Below are positions 31,634 to 40,952 of a stretch of 64,000 nucleotides of DNA, in pieces. A program made the translations under genes and the position numbers. Each line of letters opens with the position of its first letter. The first letter of the stretch is position 1. The DNA is taken from NCBI RefSeq assembly GCF_028690125.1, contig NZ_JAQVBV010000003.1, positions 1-64,000 of the forward strand, written 5' to 3'. Origin of the DNA: Bacteroides sp. Lineage in GTDB: Bacteria; Bacteroidota; Bacteroidia; Bacteroidales; Bacteroidaceae. The notes below the pieces were generated by a model, which was not told the origin of the DNA, ran no database searches, and saw only the letters and a program-made list of their open reading frames with translations.

Positions 31634-33017
31634 TTTGTTTTTCTTTTCTTTTTTGTTCCAATTCGTCGGTGATTTCTTTCATTCTTTTCTCAGATAATGG
31701 GTACATACTGATGAAGATAATCGAGAGAATAGTTCCCACAGCCGGTAGCCAGCTCAGGAATAGTTTTATTCCGTGGATAGCCTCAACGCTTTGTACTTCG
31801 TTGGCACGGAAGCCGAAATAAGCAAGGAGCCATCCGGTAAGTGCGCTACCGATAGCCCATCCGAATTTTTGGCTCATGGATGAGGAAGAGAAGATTAATC
31901 CTGTGGCGCGATTACCTGTTTTTAGCTCTGAATAGTCGGCGCAGTCTGCATACATCGACCATAGTAACGGGAAAATACTTCCTGCACAAATACTGATAAT
32001 GATTTGTAGTGTGAAAATCCAAATCAGGTCGCCTTTGTCCAGCCAATAAAATAGGATAGAGAATATGGTTGCTATAACCATTGCACCCATGTATGTTTTG
32101 TTTTTACCCAACCGGTTGCTTACAGGAGCGGCCAATACAACTCCTACAATATTGGCTGCCTGACCGACTGCCAGATAAAGTCCGCTGAGTACGAATGAGA
32201 CTCCGAATAGGGATATACTTTGATAGTCTTCTTCTACAATGAAATACTTAAAGTAATATACGGTAGCCCCGTCACGGATGGAATTGAATACTAATGCGGC
32301 TACTCCTGCTCCCAGAAGTATCCACCAGGGGCGATTGTACAAAAGATCTTTTAAATCGGTTTTTAAAGAACTTTGTTTGGCATTGATTGCTTTTACCCTT
32401 TCACGAGTCCATGCAAAACAACCGTAAAATAGTATGGCACACATCATCCCAATGACTACTACGCTCATTGTCCAACCGTATTGTTCGCTATGTCCTACAC
32501 TAAACCAGTTCGTCATGGGCATGAAAAGTAACAGAGCGATAAAGCTGCCAATATAGGCAAATGCCATACGGTAAGTAGAAAGTGTATTTCTTTCTTTAGG
32601 ATCGGCGCTCATTACTCCCAGCAAAGAGGCATAAGGAACGTTGATGGCTGAATAGACCATCATCATTAATGAATAAGTGACATAGGCATAGATTAATTTG
32701 CCGGTATCACTGAAATCGGGAGTTATAAAAGTCAAAACTCCAATAAATGCGAAAGGTATGGCAAGGAATAGTAAGTAAGGGCGGAATTTACCCCAACGTG
32801 AATGTGTCCTGTCCGCCACAATGCCAACTAACGGATCGAATCCGGAATCCCATATTCGTGTGATAAGAAACATGGTCCCTACTACTGCCGCCGGTAGCCC
32901 GAATACATCGGTGTAGAATATCATCAGATAAGAACCGAACAATTTCCAAAACATAGACGATGCCATATCGCCAAAGCCATAACCTATTTTCTCTTTTAGT
33001 GCTATCATAATAATCAC
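31626..33017 (-). CDS. GPH-type MFS glycoside:cation symporter
   Basis: KEKIGYGFGDMASSMFWKLFGSYLMIFYTDVFG; multiple TM helices; RTHSRWGKFRPYLL; 8-bp overlap with epimerase. Confidence 0.92.
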   Translation of the reverse strand: MIIMIALKEKIGYGFGDMASSMFWKLFGSYLMIFYTDVFGLPAAVVGTMFLITRIWDSGFDPLVGIVADRTHSRWGKFRPYLLFLAIPFAFIGVLTFITPDFSDTGKLIYAYVTYSLMMMVYSAINVPYASLLGVMSADPKERNTLSTYRMAFAYIGSFIALLLFMPMTNWFSVGHSEQYGWTMSVVVIGMMCAILFYGCFAWTRERVKAINAKQSSLKTDLKDLLYNRPWWILLGAGVAALVFNSIRDGATVYYFKYFIVEEDYQSISLFGVSFVLSGLYLAVGQAANIVGVVLAAPVSNRLGKNKTYMGAMVIATIFSILFYWLDKGDLIWIFTLQIIISICAGSIFPLLWSMYADCADYSELKTGNRATGLIFSSSSMSQKFGWAIGSALTGWLLAYFGFRANEVQSVEAIHGIKLFLSWLPAVGTILSIIFISMYPLSEKRMKEITDELEQKRKEKQNE

Positions 33018-33039
33018 AGTATTAAAATATCAGACGAAG

Positions 33040-33047
33040 CAAAGATA
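33040..33047 (-). promoter_or_regulatory. Putative -7 element (TATCTTTG on minus strand) of symporter-epimerase operon
   Basis: Exact TAnnTTTG match just upstream of 33017. Confidence 0.45.
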
Positions 33048-33084
33048 AGCATCTTTAGAGTGTAAATGCGATATAATTAGCACA

Positions 33085-33102
33085 CATTATAGTACTATAA
33101 TG
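33085..33102. promoter_or_regulatory. 18-bp perfect palindrome CATTATAGTACTATAATG (candidate operator)
   Basis: Read directly; in divergent promoter region; shares the ACTATAAT core with 28420-28450. Confidence 0.5.
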
Positions 33103-33143
33103 ACTGTTTGTTTTAGGAAATTATTGCCGTTTCGGGGAAATAT

Positions 33144-33176
33144 GTACTATAATAACAATCTATTATATTATAATGG
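33144..33176. promoter_or_regulatory. Second operator-like motif GTACTATAATAACAATCTATTATATTATAATGG
   Basis: Alignable by eye with 28420-28450 (TACTATAATA core plus trailing TATTAT). Confidence 0.4.
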
Positions 33177-33261
33177 CTAATCGCATGATAGTATTTGTAT
33201 GTTATCTTTTCATATACTATTTTTACCGCATCGAACAGTTCATTATCTAATCATTAATAAC

Positions 33262-35913
33262 ATGAAAAAGTACATTGTATTACTAACACTTTTATGGTTG
33301 TCTGTTTGTGCTTATAGTACAACTTCTTTGCGCAGCCGCATTTTACCGGGAACGCTATCCTCAACGGAAGCGATCGTCTTTTGGGAATTTCCTTCTGATT
33401 ATCAGAAGATAAAACAGTATAATATACGTGTAAACGGGAAATTGGTGGGAAATACAACCCGGAACAGCTTTCGTATTGCCCAGCTCAAACCTGATACGGA
33501 TTATCAGGTAATGGTATGTGCCGTTTCTGAGCGTAATAAAGAACGTGCGGATCGGGCTATCCAATTAAAAACAACTCCGGCGCCACAGGTTTTTGATGTT
33601 ACTAAATATGGAGCGAAGGGAGATGGCAAGACTATTAACACGAAAGCTATTCAACAGGCAATTGATGATTGTACTCCTTATGGAGAAATTTATATACCCG
33701 CCGGTGAGTATCTGACCGGAGCACTTTTTATATTGAAAGATAACATCAACTTGCATATTGCTAAAGGAGCTACTCTGAAAGCAATGAATAACCTGGCTCA
33801 TTTCCCATTAGTAAAAAGTCGCTATGAAGGGAATGGCGTGGATGCTTTCGCAAGTGTGCTTAATTTGGGAAAACTGAATAATAAAGATAAAAGGTATACG
33901 AATATCCGTGTTTACGGGGGAGGCACAATTGACAATCAGGGTAGTGTATTAGCTAAACAGCAGACTGACAATCTTAGCCGTATGTCTCGTTCGCGCGGAC
34001 TTCCTATTATTAATTGTGATAATGTATCTATTGATAATATAACGATTACCAATCCTTGTACCTGGAATGTGCATCCTTTGCTCTGCAATGGTGTGACTAC
34101 TTATGAATGCCATATCGTTTCTTCCGGCTTCGGCCTTAGCAACGCTGACGGATGGGACCCTGATTCTTCGGCAGATTGCTATCTGTTGAATTCTGTTTTG
34201 GACGGTCAGGATGATAACATAGCAGTGAAGTCTGTTCATTATATTGATGAAGACGGTAAGGAGATCAAGAAAATTTGTGAGAATATTTATGTTAGTTTCT
34301 GCCATTTCGTTCGCGGAGGTGGTATTTGTGTCGGAGTTGAATTGCCTGCAGGCGTTCGTAATGTATGGTTTACCAATTGCCTGATAGAGGGTAGTGACCG
34401 TGGATTTATGATATGTAGCCGCCAAAATGGACAAGGTACAGGTGCTATCGAAAACATTCATTTCCGGGATATGGAAGTGAAGCAGACGGGTGACTGGGGA
34501 ATTAATATCAATCTGTGGTATTGGATTAACAGTTACAAACCGAATCGTTTTACATCAGCGGATATTCGTGAAATCAAGGATATATATTTTGAGAATATAC
34601 ATATTGCTAAAGCGTTGGGCAATCCTATACAAATCCTCGGATTGTCAGAACAGCCCATTAAGAATGTACATTTTAAAAATGTAACGATTGACGAGGCACA
34701 GTATGATGTGCTTTTACGGCATTGTGATAACATTTCTTTTGAAAAAGTAAATGTAGGTGACAGGTATTGGTTTTATGACAATGCTAAGAATGTGGTTTGC
34801 GACAGAAAGACTTCTCACCCTCTTGAGTTTAAATATCCCTATAAATTAGTGGATAAAGATGCTACATTCAAGGTAAAGGCACTTTATGAAAACCTTCACA
34901 AGGTAATGGATAGCGGACGTTTTATCTTTGGCGCGCAAGACGCTACTGCTTCCGGATATGGATGGTGTGATGATTCCGGTAAGAGTGATATTGAACGTAT
35001 TTCCGGCAAGAAACCTCAATTCTATAGCTGGGATTTTATGAATATTGCTACTCCACACGCTAAGCATCATATCCAAGATACGGAGAAAGTGCGTCGATTG
35101 ACTTGTCAGGCATTTTATGAAGGAGGAGTCATCTCTTATTGTTGGCATGCGGCCAATCCTGTGACAGGTGGTAGTTTCTATGAAACGGGGGATAGCATTG
35201 TGAAAAAGATTCTTCCGGGTGGAGAGTATCATAAGAACTTTACCGATATGTTGGATCAGGTAGCCGAATACAATAAAACATTGATAGGAAAAGACGGAGA
35301 ACAGATTCCGGTGATTTTCCGACCTTGGCATGAATTCGACGGAGATTGGTTTTGGTGGGGGAAAAAGTATTGTACGGCAGAAGAGTTCAAAGAACTCTAT
35401 CAGTTTACTGTCACTTATCTACGGGACAAATGTAATATTCGTAACTTCTTGTATGCGTTCTCACCAGACATCAATTTTACTTCTGAAGAAGAATATTTGG
35501 AACGTTATCCGGGAGATGAATATGTGGATATTATTGCAATGGACAATTATTGGAATTTCCGCTATGAAGAAAAGGATCTCGATGCAGCACATATTCGTTT
35601 AAAAGTCCTTTCGGATTATGCCATTAAAACAGGAAAGATTGCAGCCTTATCGGAAACTGGTCAAGGAGGAATTGATGATCCTAACTGGTTTACTAACCGC
35701 TTGCTTAAATCTATCTACGGCTATCCGGGGGAACCTGTTAAGCTAGCCTACGTTGCAGTATGGCGTAATAGTGTACAAGGTTTCTTTACTCCTTATAAAG
35801 GACATCCGGCAACAGATGATTTTCTGAAATTTATCAATGATCCGAGGGTTATTACTTCCAGTCCGTATGATTGGCTGGGAATGTATTATCATTTCAATTC
35901 ACCTATAAAATAA
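33262..35913 (+). CDS. Multimodular secreted protein: FN3 - GH28-like beta-helix - GH26 beta-mannanase
   Basis: Likely start MKKYIVLLTLLWLSV at 33262 (ORF track extends to 33199); FN3 region; FDVTKYGAKGDGKTINTKAIQQAIDDC beta-helix; C-terminal FRPWHEFDGDWFWWG and LSETGQGG GH26 motifs. Confidence 0.88.
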   Translation: MKKYIVLLTLLWLSVCAYSTTSLRSRILPGTLSSTEAIVFWEFPSDYQKIKQYNIRVNGKLVGNTTRNSFRIAQLKPDTDYQVMVCAVSERNKERADRAIQLKTTPAPQVFDVTKYGAKGDGKTINTKAIQQAIDDCTPYGEIYIPAGEYLTGALFILKDNINLHIAKGATLKAMNNLAHFPLVKSRYEGNGVDAFASVLNLGKLNNKDKRYTNIRVYGGGTIDNQGSVLAKQQTDNLSRMSRSRGLPIINCDNVSIDNITITNPCTWNVHPLLCNGVTTYECHIVSSGFGLSNADGWDPDSSADCYLLNSVLDGQDDNIAVKSVHYIDEDGKEIKKICENIYVSFCHFVRGGGICVGVELPAGVRNVWFTNCLIEGSDRGFMICSRQNGQGTGAIENIHFRDMEVKQTGDWGININLWYWINSYKPNRFTSADIREIKDIYFENIHIAKALGNPIQILGLSEQPIKNVHFKNVTIDEAQYDVLLRHCDNISFEKVNVGDRYWFYDNAKNVVCDRKTSHPLEFKYPYKLVDKDATFKVKALYENLHKVMDSGRFIFGAQDATASGYGWCDDSGKSDIERISGKKPQFYSWDFMNIATPHAKHHIQDTEKVRRLTCQAFYEGGVISYCWHAANPVTGGSFYETGDSIVKKILPGGEYHKNFTDMLDQVAEYNKTLIGKDGEQIPVIFRPWHEFDGDWFWWGKKYCTAEEFKELYQFTVTYLRDKCNIRNFLYAFSPDINFTSEEEYLERYPGDEYVDIIAMDNYWNFRYEEKDLDAAHIRLKVLSDYAIKTGKIAALSETGQGGIDDPNWFTNRLLKSIYGYPGEPVKLAYVAVWRNSVQGFFTPYKGHPATDDFLKFINDPRVITSSPYDWLGMYYHFNSPIK

Positions 35914-35942
35914 GGTTTTCTTTTAAGGTAAAAAGATGTTTT

Positions 35943-35996
35943 GCCCTGACATAAGCTGGTAAGAAAAGATACAGCTTATGTCAGAGCTTTTTCTTT
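35943..35996 (+). terminator. Rho-independent terminator
   Basis: CTGACATAAGCTG...CAGCTTATGTCAGAGCTTTTTC, 13-bp stem. Confidence 0.88.
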
Positions 35997-36134
35997 CTGG
36001 GAACTTATAAAGTCAGCCCATCATTTTTCTTTCTGTCAATCTTGAATGAAAAAATAGAAGGTAGCTTATTTGTACTTATTCTATAGTTTGTTTTTGTTTG
36101 TTACATATTGATCTTAAGCGTATTATAACTTATG

Positions 36135-36224
36135 CTTGTGCCACGCCTTTGGCACAACTATGCCATAGTACTGGCACACTTGTGCCAATGCGATGGAACG
36201 GCTGTGCCAAAGGCATGGCACAAG
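36135..36224. repeat. Composite palindromic element: six TGTGCCA/TGGCACA heptamers in a 90-bp inverted repeat
   Basis: Outer arms CTTGTGCCACGCCTTTGGCACA / TGTGCCAAAGGCATGGCACAAG (21/22 complementary); nested hairpins inside. Confidence 0.92.
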
Positions 36225-36276
36225 TGGAGATAATAAGCTTTTATTTGAGGCGTTTAAATGATCTTATTATTGTTGT

Positions 36277-37263
36277 CTAAATTGAGCGAATAAGTAGGAT
36301 TGTATAGATTACATAGGCTAATACTAGAACTCCTCCCTCTATCCGGGTAATGGTCCGTTTGGCGAAAAAGAGTCCGAGCAGCCAAAGTAAAATGCTGGCA
36401 CCTACTAGTGTGAAAAGGTCGAAATTAGTAATTCCACTTAGACTCAGAGGTGTTATGGTAGCACTACAGCCTAATACAAAGAAGATATTGAAAAGGTTAC
36501 TGCCAATCACATTACCAATGGCAATTTCCGGATTTTTCTTCATGGCAGCTACGATGGAAGTGGCAAGTTCCGGTAGAGAAGTTCCTCCGGCTACTAAAGT
36601 CAATCCGATGATTGATTCGCTGATTCCCATATTACGGGCAATTCCTGTAGCTCCATTAACGAAGATTTGTCCGCCAAAGATAAGGGCGGCTAGTCCACCT
36701 ATAATATAAATAGTAGACTTCCACCAGGGAAGTAGTTTTATTTCTTCTTCTTCCGTTGCGGGTGCTTGTTCTATTGTTTGTTCATTGGCAGATTTTGTTG
36801 AGAACGCAATAGCAAACGTATATCCCATAAAGATGGTGAAAAAGCAAAGTAGAAGTAATCCGTCTACTCTGTCCAGTATATTCTCTGTAGCTTTATTAAG
36901 AAAAACATCATTGGCGCAGATTAATAGCACAATAGAAGAAAGAATACAAAGAGGTATTTCTTTTTTCAGCGTATTTTTGGTGATGACAATCGGAGCCACT
37001 AATGCTGTACAACCCACAATCATCAGTGTGTTGAAAATATTACTTCCTACTACATTTCCTATAGCAATGTCGGCACTCCCTTTAATGGCAGAAGCGACAC
37101 TGACTGTTAGCTCCGGAGCGGAAGTTCCGAAAGCTACGATGGTAAGACCGATGACGATGGGAGGAATGCCGAAGCGTTTTGCTACTGAAGATGCTCCGTC
37201 TGTTAGTCCATTGGCTCCCAAAAGAATTAGGAGTAAACCTCCGATGAGTAGTAATATATTCAT
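36277..37263 (-). CDS. Calcium/sodium antiporter (CaCA family, YrbG-like)
   Basis: Two alpha repeats: IVAFGTSAPELTVSVASAIKGSADIAIGNVVGSNIFN and LVAGGTSLPELATSIVAAMKKNPEIAIGNVIGSNLFN. Confidence 0.95.
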   Translation of the reverse strand: MNILLLIGGLLLILLGANGLTDGASSVAKRFGIPPIVIGLTIVAFGTSAPELTVSVASAIKGSADIAIGNVVGSNIFNTLMIVGCTALVAPIVITKNTLKKEIPLCILSSIVLLICANDVFLNKATENILDRVDGLLLLCFFTIFMGYTFAIAFSTKSANEQTIEQAPATEEEEIKLLPWWKSTIYIIGGLAALIFGGQIFVNGATGIARNMGISESIIGLTLVAGGTSLPELATSIVAAMKKNPEIAIGNVIGSNLFNIFFVLGCSATITPLSLSGITNFDLFTLVGASILLWLLGLFFAKRTITRIEGGVLVLAYVIYTILLIRSI

Positions 37264-37386
37264 GATTTTTTCCTTTTTATGGCAAAGATAGTTATTCTTT
37301 GAGATGAAATATCAAAAACAATATGTATGTTTGTATGTTTAATAAAAAAGTAAGATTATATGCTTATTTAATCCCGAATATCCTGT

Positions 37387-39207
37387 ATGAAAATGAAATA
37401 TTTAACCCGATATTGGTTATTGCTCGTGATAGTTCTTGGAACAGTGAATGCACACGCACAACTTAAGGAAGCAGTTAAGAATATATTATTGAGCGATACT
37501 ATAGCAACTTCTGATACCTCATTGAAGAAAGACTCGGATTCCGTTCAATTAGCAAATTTACAAAAATCATTAGACGAAGCCCGTCTAAGCGAAGCAAATA
37601 TGCGAATGGAAGTAGAGCAAATGAAACTCCAAATGGCATCAGTCGATTCGGTGAAATTTGCTCAACAGAGGCAACGTATTGATTCCTTGCGCAAGTTTAT
37701 CAAAGGAGTACCTGTCGTGGCAGATGGAGATACATTGTTCTATCTTTATACAAAACGTGGAGGTTATACTCCCCAGCAACGGGCGCAAATGACCGCAGCT
37801 GCGATTGACGAACTTGGAAGACGTTTTAATCTTAGTCCGGATTCTGTTTCAATTGATCACTCGGACATCGTTTCCGACCTTATGTATGGTAATAAAGTTT
37901 TGTTATCTCTTACCGATCAGGATGCTTTGTGGGAAGGAGTCTCTCGTGACTCACTGGCAAAAGAGAAACGCGATGTAGTGGTTACTAAGCTACATGATAT
38001 GAAAGCTGAACATAGTGTTTGGCGTATGGCAAAACGTGTTCTTTATTTTATATTGGTGATTTTAGGGCAATATTTATTGTTCCGTCTGACTACTTGGCTG
38101 TTTGGCAAACTCAAAGTCCGTATTTTACGTTTAAAAGATACCAGATTAAAACCTGTTTCTATCCAAGGATATGAATTGTTGGATACGCAAAAACAAGTAA
38201 ATCTATTAGTTTTTGCGGCGAATATCAGTCGGTATATCCTCATGGGTCTCCAATTACTCTTTACTGTTCCTTTGGTTTTTATTATTTTTCCGCAAACAGA
38301 AGGACTGGCATATCGCTTATTAGGTTACATTTGGACTCCTATCCGAAAAATACTGGTAGGGATTGTAGATTATATTCCTAATTTAATTACCATTATTATT
38401 ATCTGGTATGCGGTGATATATCTGATCCGCTTTGTCCGTTATCTGGCACAAGAAGTTGAGGCCGGCCGACTTAAACTAAGTGGTTTCTATGCCGATTGGG
38501 CAATGCCAACTTACCATATAATCCGCTTCTTGCTTTATGCATTTATGATTGCAATGATCTATCCTTACTTACCGTATTCCAAGAACGGGGTTTTTCAGGG
38601 AATTTCTGTATTTGTGGGATTAATTGTTTCGCTTGGATCGACTACCGTTATTGGTAATATTATTGCCGGACTAGTAATCACTTATATGCGTCCGTTTAAA
38701 TTGGGTGACCGTATTAAACTGAATGATACGACCGGAGATATTATAGAGAAAACACCGCTGGTCACCCGTATCCGTACACCGAAAAACGAGGTGGTGACTG
38801 TTCCTAATTCGTTTATTATGTCTTCTCATACTGTGAATTATACTACTTCGGCTCGTGAATACGGATTGATAATCCATTCTGAAGTCACCATTGGATATGA
38901 TGCTCCTTGGCGTCAAGTGCATCAATTGTTGATTGAAGCAGCATTGAATACTCCGGGTGTGGTAGATGATCCTCGTCCGTTTGTACTGGAAACATCATTG
39001 AGTGACTGGTATCCGGTATATCAGGTGAATGCCTATATTAAAGAAGCGGATAAAATGGCACAGATTTATTCCGATTTGCATCAGAATATCCAGGACCGCT
39101 TTAATGAGGCAGGGGTCGAGATTATGTCACCTCATTATATGGCTGTGAGGGATGGTAACGAGACGACAATTCCTAAAGATGACCTTAAGGGAAAAACAGA
39201 TAAATAA
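37387..39207 (+). CDS. MscS-family mechanosensitive ion channel
   Basis: C-terminal MscS domain (SLGSTTVIGNIIAGLVITYMRPFKLGDRIKLNDTTGDIIEKTPLVTRIRTPKNEVVTVPNSFIM); N-terminal coiled coil. Confidence 0.92.
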   Translation: MKMKYLTRYWLLLVIVLGTVNAHAQLKEAVKNILLSDTIATSDTSLKKDSDSVQLANLQKSLDEARLSEANMRMEVEQMKLQMASVDSVKFAQQRQRIDSLRKFIKGVPVVADGDTLFYLYTKRGGYTPQQRAQMTAAAIDELGRRFNLSPDSVSIDHSDIVSDLMYGNKVLLSLTDQDALWEGVSRDSLAKEKRDVVVTKLHDMKAEHSVWRMAKRVLYFILVILGQYLLFRLTTWLFGKLKVRILRLKDTRLKPVSIQGYELLDTQKQVNLLVFAANISRYILMGLQLLFTVPLVFIIFPQTEGLAYRLLGYIWTPIRKILVGIVDYIPNLITIIIIWYAVIYLIRFVRYLAQEVEAGRLKLSGFYADWAMPTYHIIRFLLYAFMIAMIYPYLPYSKNGVFQGISVFVGLIVSLGSTTVIGNIIAGLVITYMRPFKLGDRIKLNDTTGDIIEKTPLVTRIRTPKNEVVTVPNSFIMSSHTVNYTTSAREYGLIIHSEVTIGYDAPWRQVHQLLIEAALNTPGVVDDPRPFVLETSLSDWYPVYQVNAYIKEADKMAQIYSDLHQNIQDRFNEAGVEIMSPHYMAVRDGNETTIPKDDLKGKTDK

Positions 39208-39508
39208 CTATTGATTCTTTTATCAAAAGTGATGAAATATATGTCCGGGCGTCCTTTAGTCAGACGTTTGTTGTTGCCGAATGTTCCACTGATTATTTCT
39301 GCTTTCATATTCAGGTGGGTGATAAGAATAGTACCATCTTCCACCAACATATACCCTCTATTTATGAGGGTTTCGACTGTATGGGCTTCTGTATTTTTAG
39401 CAGGGGACATTACTTTGATATCAACAGTTTTATCTTCCGTGCTGCATCCTGGAGAATAGATAATAGATAGAATTTGAAATATTTGCCACGGATTAAATAA
39501 TAAAAATA

Positions 39509-39542
39509 GGGATGTCCCTCTCCATCACGAAGAAGACATCCC
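39509..39542. terminator. Terminator-like stem-loop
   Basis: GGGATGTC...GACATCCC, 8-bp stem. Confidence 0.45.
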
Positions 39543-39730
39543 GAGGTGTGTGTTTTTTGAGAGTAGAAGTTATCTTGTTAGGGTAGCTCTGAAAAATATG
39601 CTACCTCTTTTTTTTTACATTTCTTTTAGTGCACTTTAATTATATGCAGCAAAAGTAGGACTAAAATATTTCAAACATCTTCCGGGAAAAAGAAGAATGC
39701 GTAACAAATGTATTTCGTTTCTATTACGAA

Positions 39731-40912
39731 TTAAACCTTCTCACAAAGAATCAGGAGTTTCTTCTCGTTGTTTAAGGTGGTTGCAAACACATAGTCAGAG
39801 CCTCCATCTGATAGTTTAATCCGTTTGCGAAGTTCTCCTACGGAAGCAGGAAAATTGCGAATGCTGATATTACCTTTTTCTATATTCCCCAAAGTTTCTT
39901 TAATCTCTTTTTTGTTGAAACTGCAATATTTCTTAATGTGGAAAACTCTTCCGGGAAAATTTCTAATCAGAGAATCGGAAGTGTAAAGGTGACTATTGGG
40001 GTGTAGTTTTGAAATATGATATGCAGAAGAGAGACTTTTGTAGGCACCTCCTTTCAGAAGTGAGGCATTGGGCTCATAGAGATATTGTGCAAGAGCGTCA
40101 GTATAAACACATTTGCTATATTGCTCCTGTTCACGGCTGAAAGCGAACTCTTGCTCACCTTTAGTAGAGAAGTTTACACAATGGATAGGAATATCTTTGG
40201 AGGGTGTTTGTCCCAAGATTAAAAGTAATTCCTTACATTCATTATTGACGGAAATAATATGGACTTCTTGAGTAAATTGTAACTCTTTCAATGCCAAAGA
40301 TAGATCAAGCATAGGAGAGAGCTTTACCATTACTTTGTTTGCCTTCTTCAATAACAGCTCTTCCAATTCAGCCACGTTAGGCTCGCAATCGGAGATGGCT
40401 ACAGACTTCCCTCCGTGTTCGTTGCGACGGGCAGGGTCTATAAAAATGCAGTCTACGGGTAACATTGTTTTTAGGTAAGCAACTCCATCTTCATTTTTTA
40501 TACTGATATGATCAAGACCAAGTATAGGAAAGTTATGTGCTGCAATTTCACAAAGGCCTTCTTGACGTTCTACGTATATGACGGATCTGAATCGGGTAGC
40601 GAGAAATGAACAATCGATACCAAATCCTCCTGTAAGGTCTACAAGAGACTCGCCTTGTATCAATCTGGCTTTATAACGGGCTGTAGTTTCTGAAGAACAT
40701 TGTTCCAATGATAAGTGCTTTGGATACCATATATCTTCTATCTTTTTCCACGATGGAATTTTCTCTGTTGCAACTTGTCTGCCTGCTATCTGAGTGATGG
40801 CTGTAGGCATATCTACATCCGGGTATTTTTTTGCTTGCAAAGCCAAGGCACGCACATCATCTGTCTGATGTTCACGGATAAAAACTTGAGTTACTTGAGA
40901 TATCTGTATCAT
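39731..40912 (-). CDS. Class I SAM-dependent methyltransferase (THUMP-like C-terminal domain)
   Basis: LVDLTGGFGIDCSFLATRFRSVIYVERQ; CIFIDPARR. Confidence 0.85.
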   Translation of the reverse strand: MIQISQVTQVFIREHQTDDVRALALQAKKYPDVDMPTAITQIAGRQVATEKIPSWKKIEDIWYPKHLSLEQCSSETTARYKARLIQGESLVDLTGGFGIDCSFLATRFRSVIYVERQEGLCEIAAHNFPILGLDHISIKNEDGVAYLKTMLPVDCIFIDPARRNEHGGKSVAISDCEPNVAELEELLLKKANKVMVKLSPMLDLSLALKELQFTQEVHIISVNNECKELLLILGQTPSKDIPIHCVNFSTKGEQEFAFSREQEQYSKCVYTDALAQYLYEPNASLLKGGAYKSLSSAYHISKLHPNSHLYTSDSLIRNFPGRVFHIKKYCSFNKKEIKETLGNIEKGNISIRNFPASVGELRKRIKLSDGGSDYVFATTLNNEKKLLILCEKV

Positions 40913-40952
40913 AATTATCTGTATTCGGAACTATGTAATAGTTTGTAATTGA

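Noticed and set aside
33949-34461. Minus-strand 170-aa ORF
   Set aside because: Shadow ORF opposite the beta-helix coding region; no domain.
36098-36280. 60-aa ORF spanning the TGTGCCA hairpin array
   Set aside because: Explained by the repeat element; no conserved protein features.
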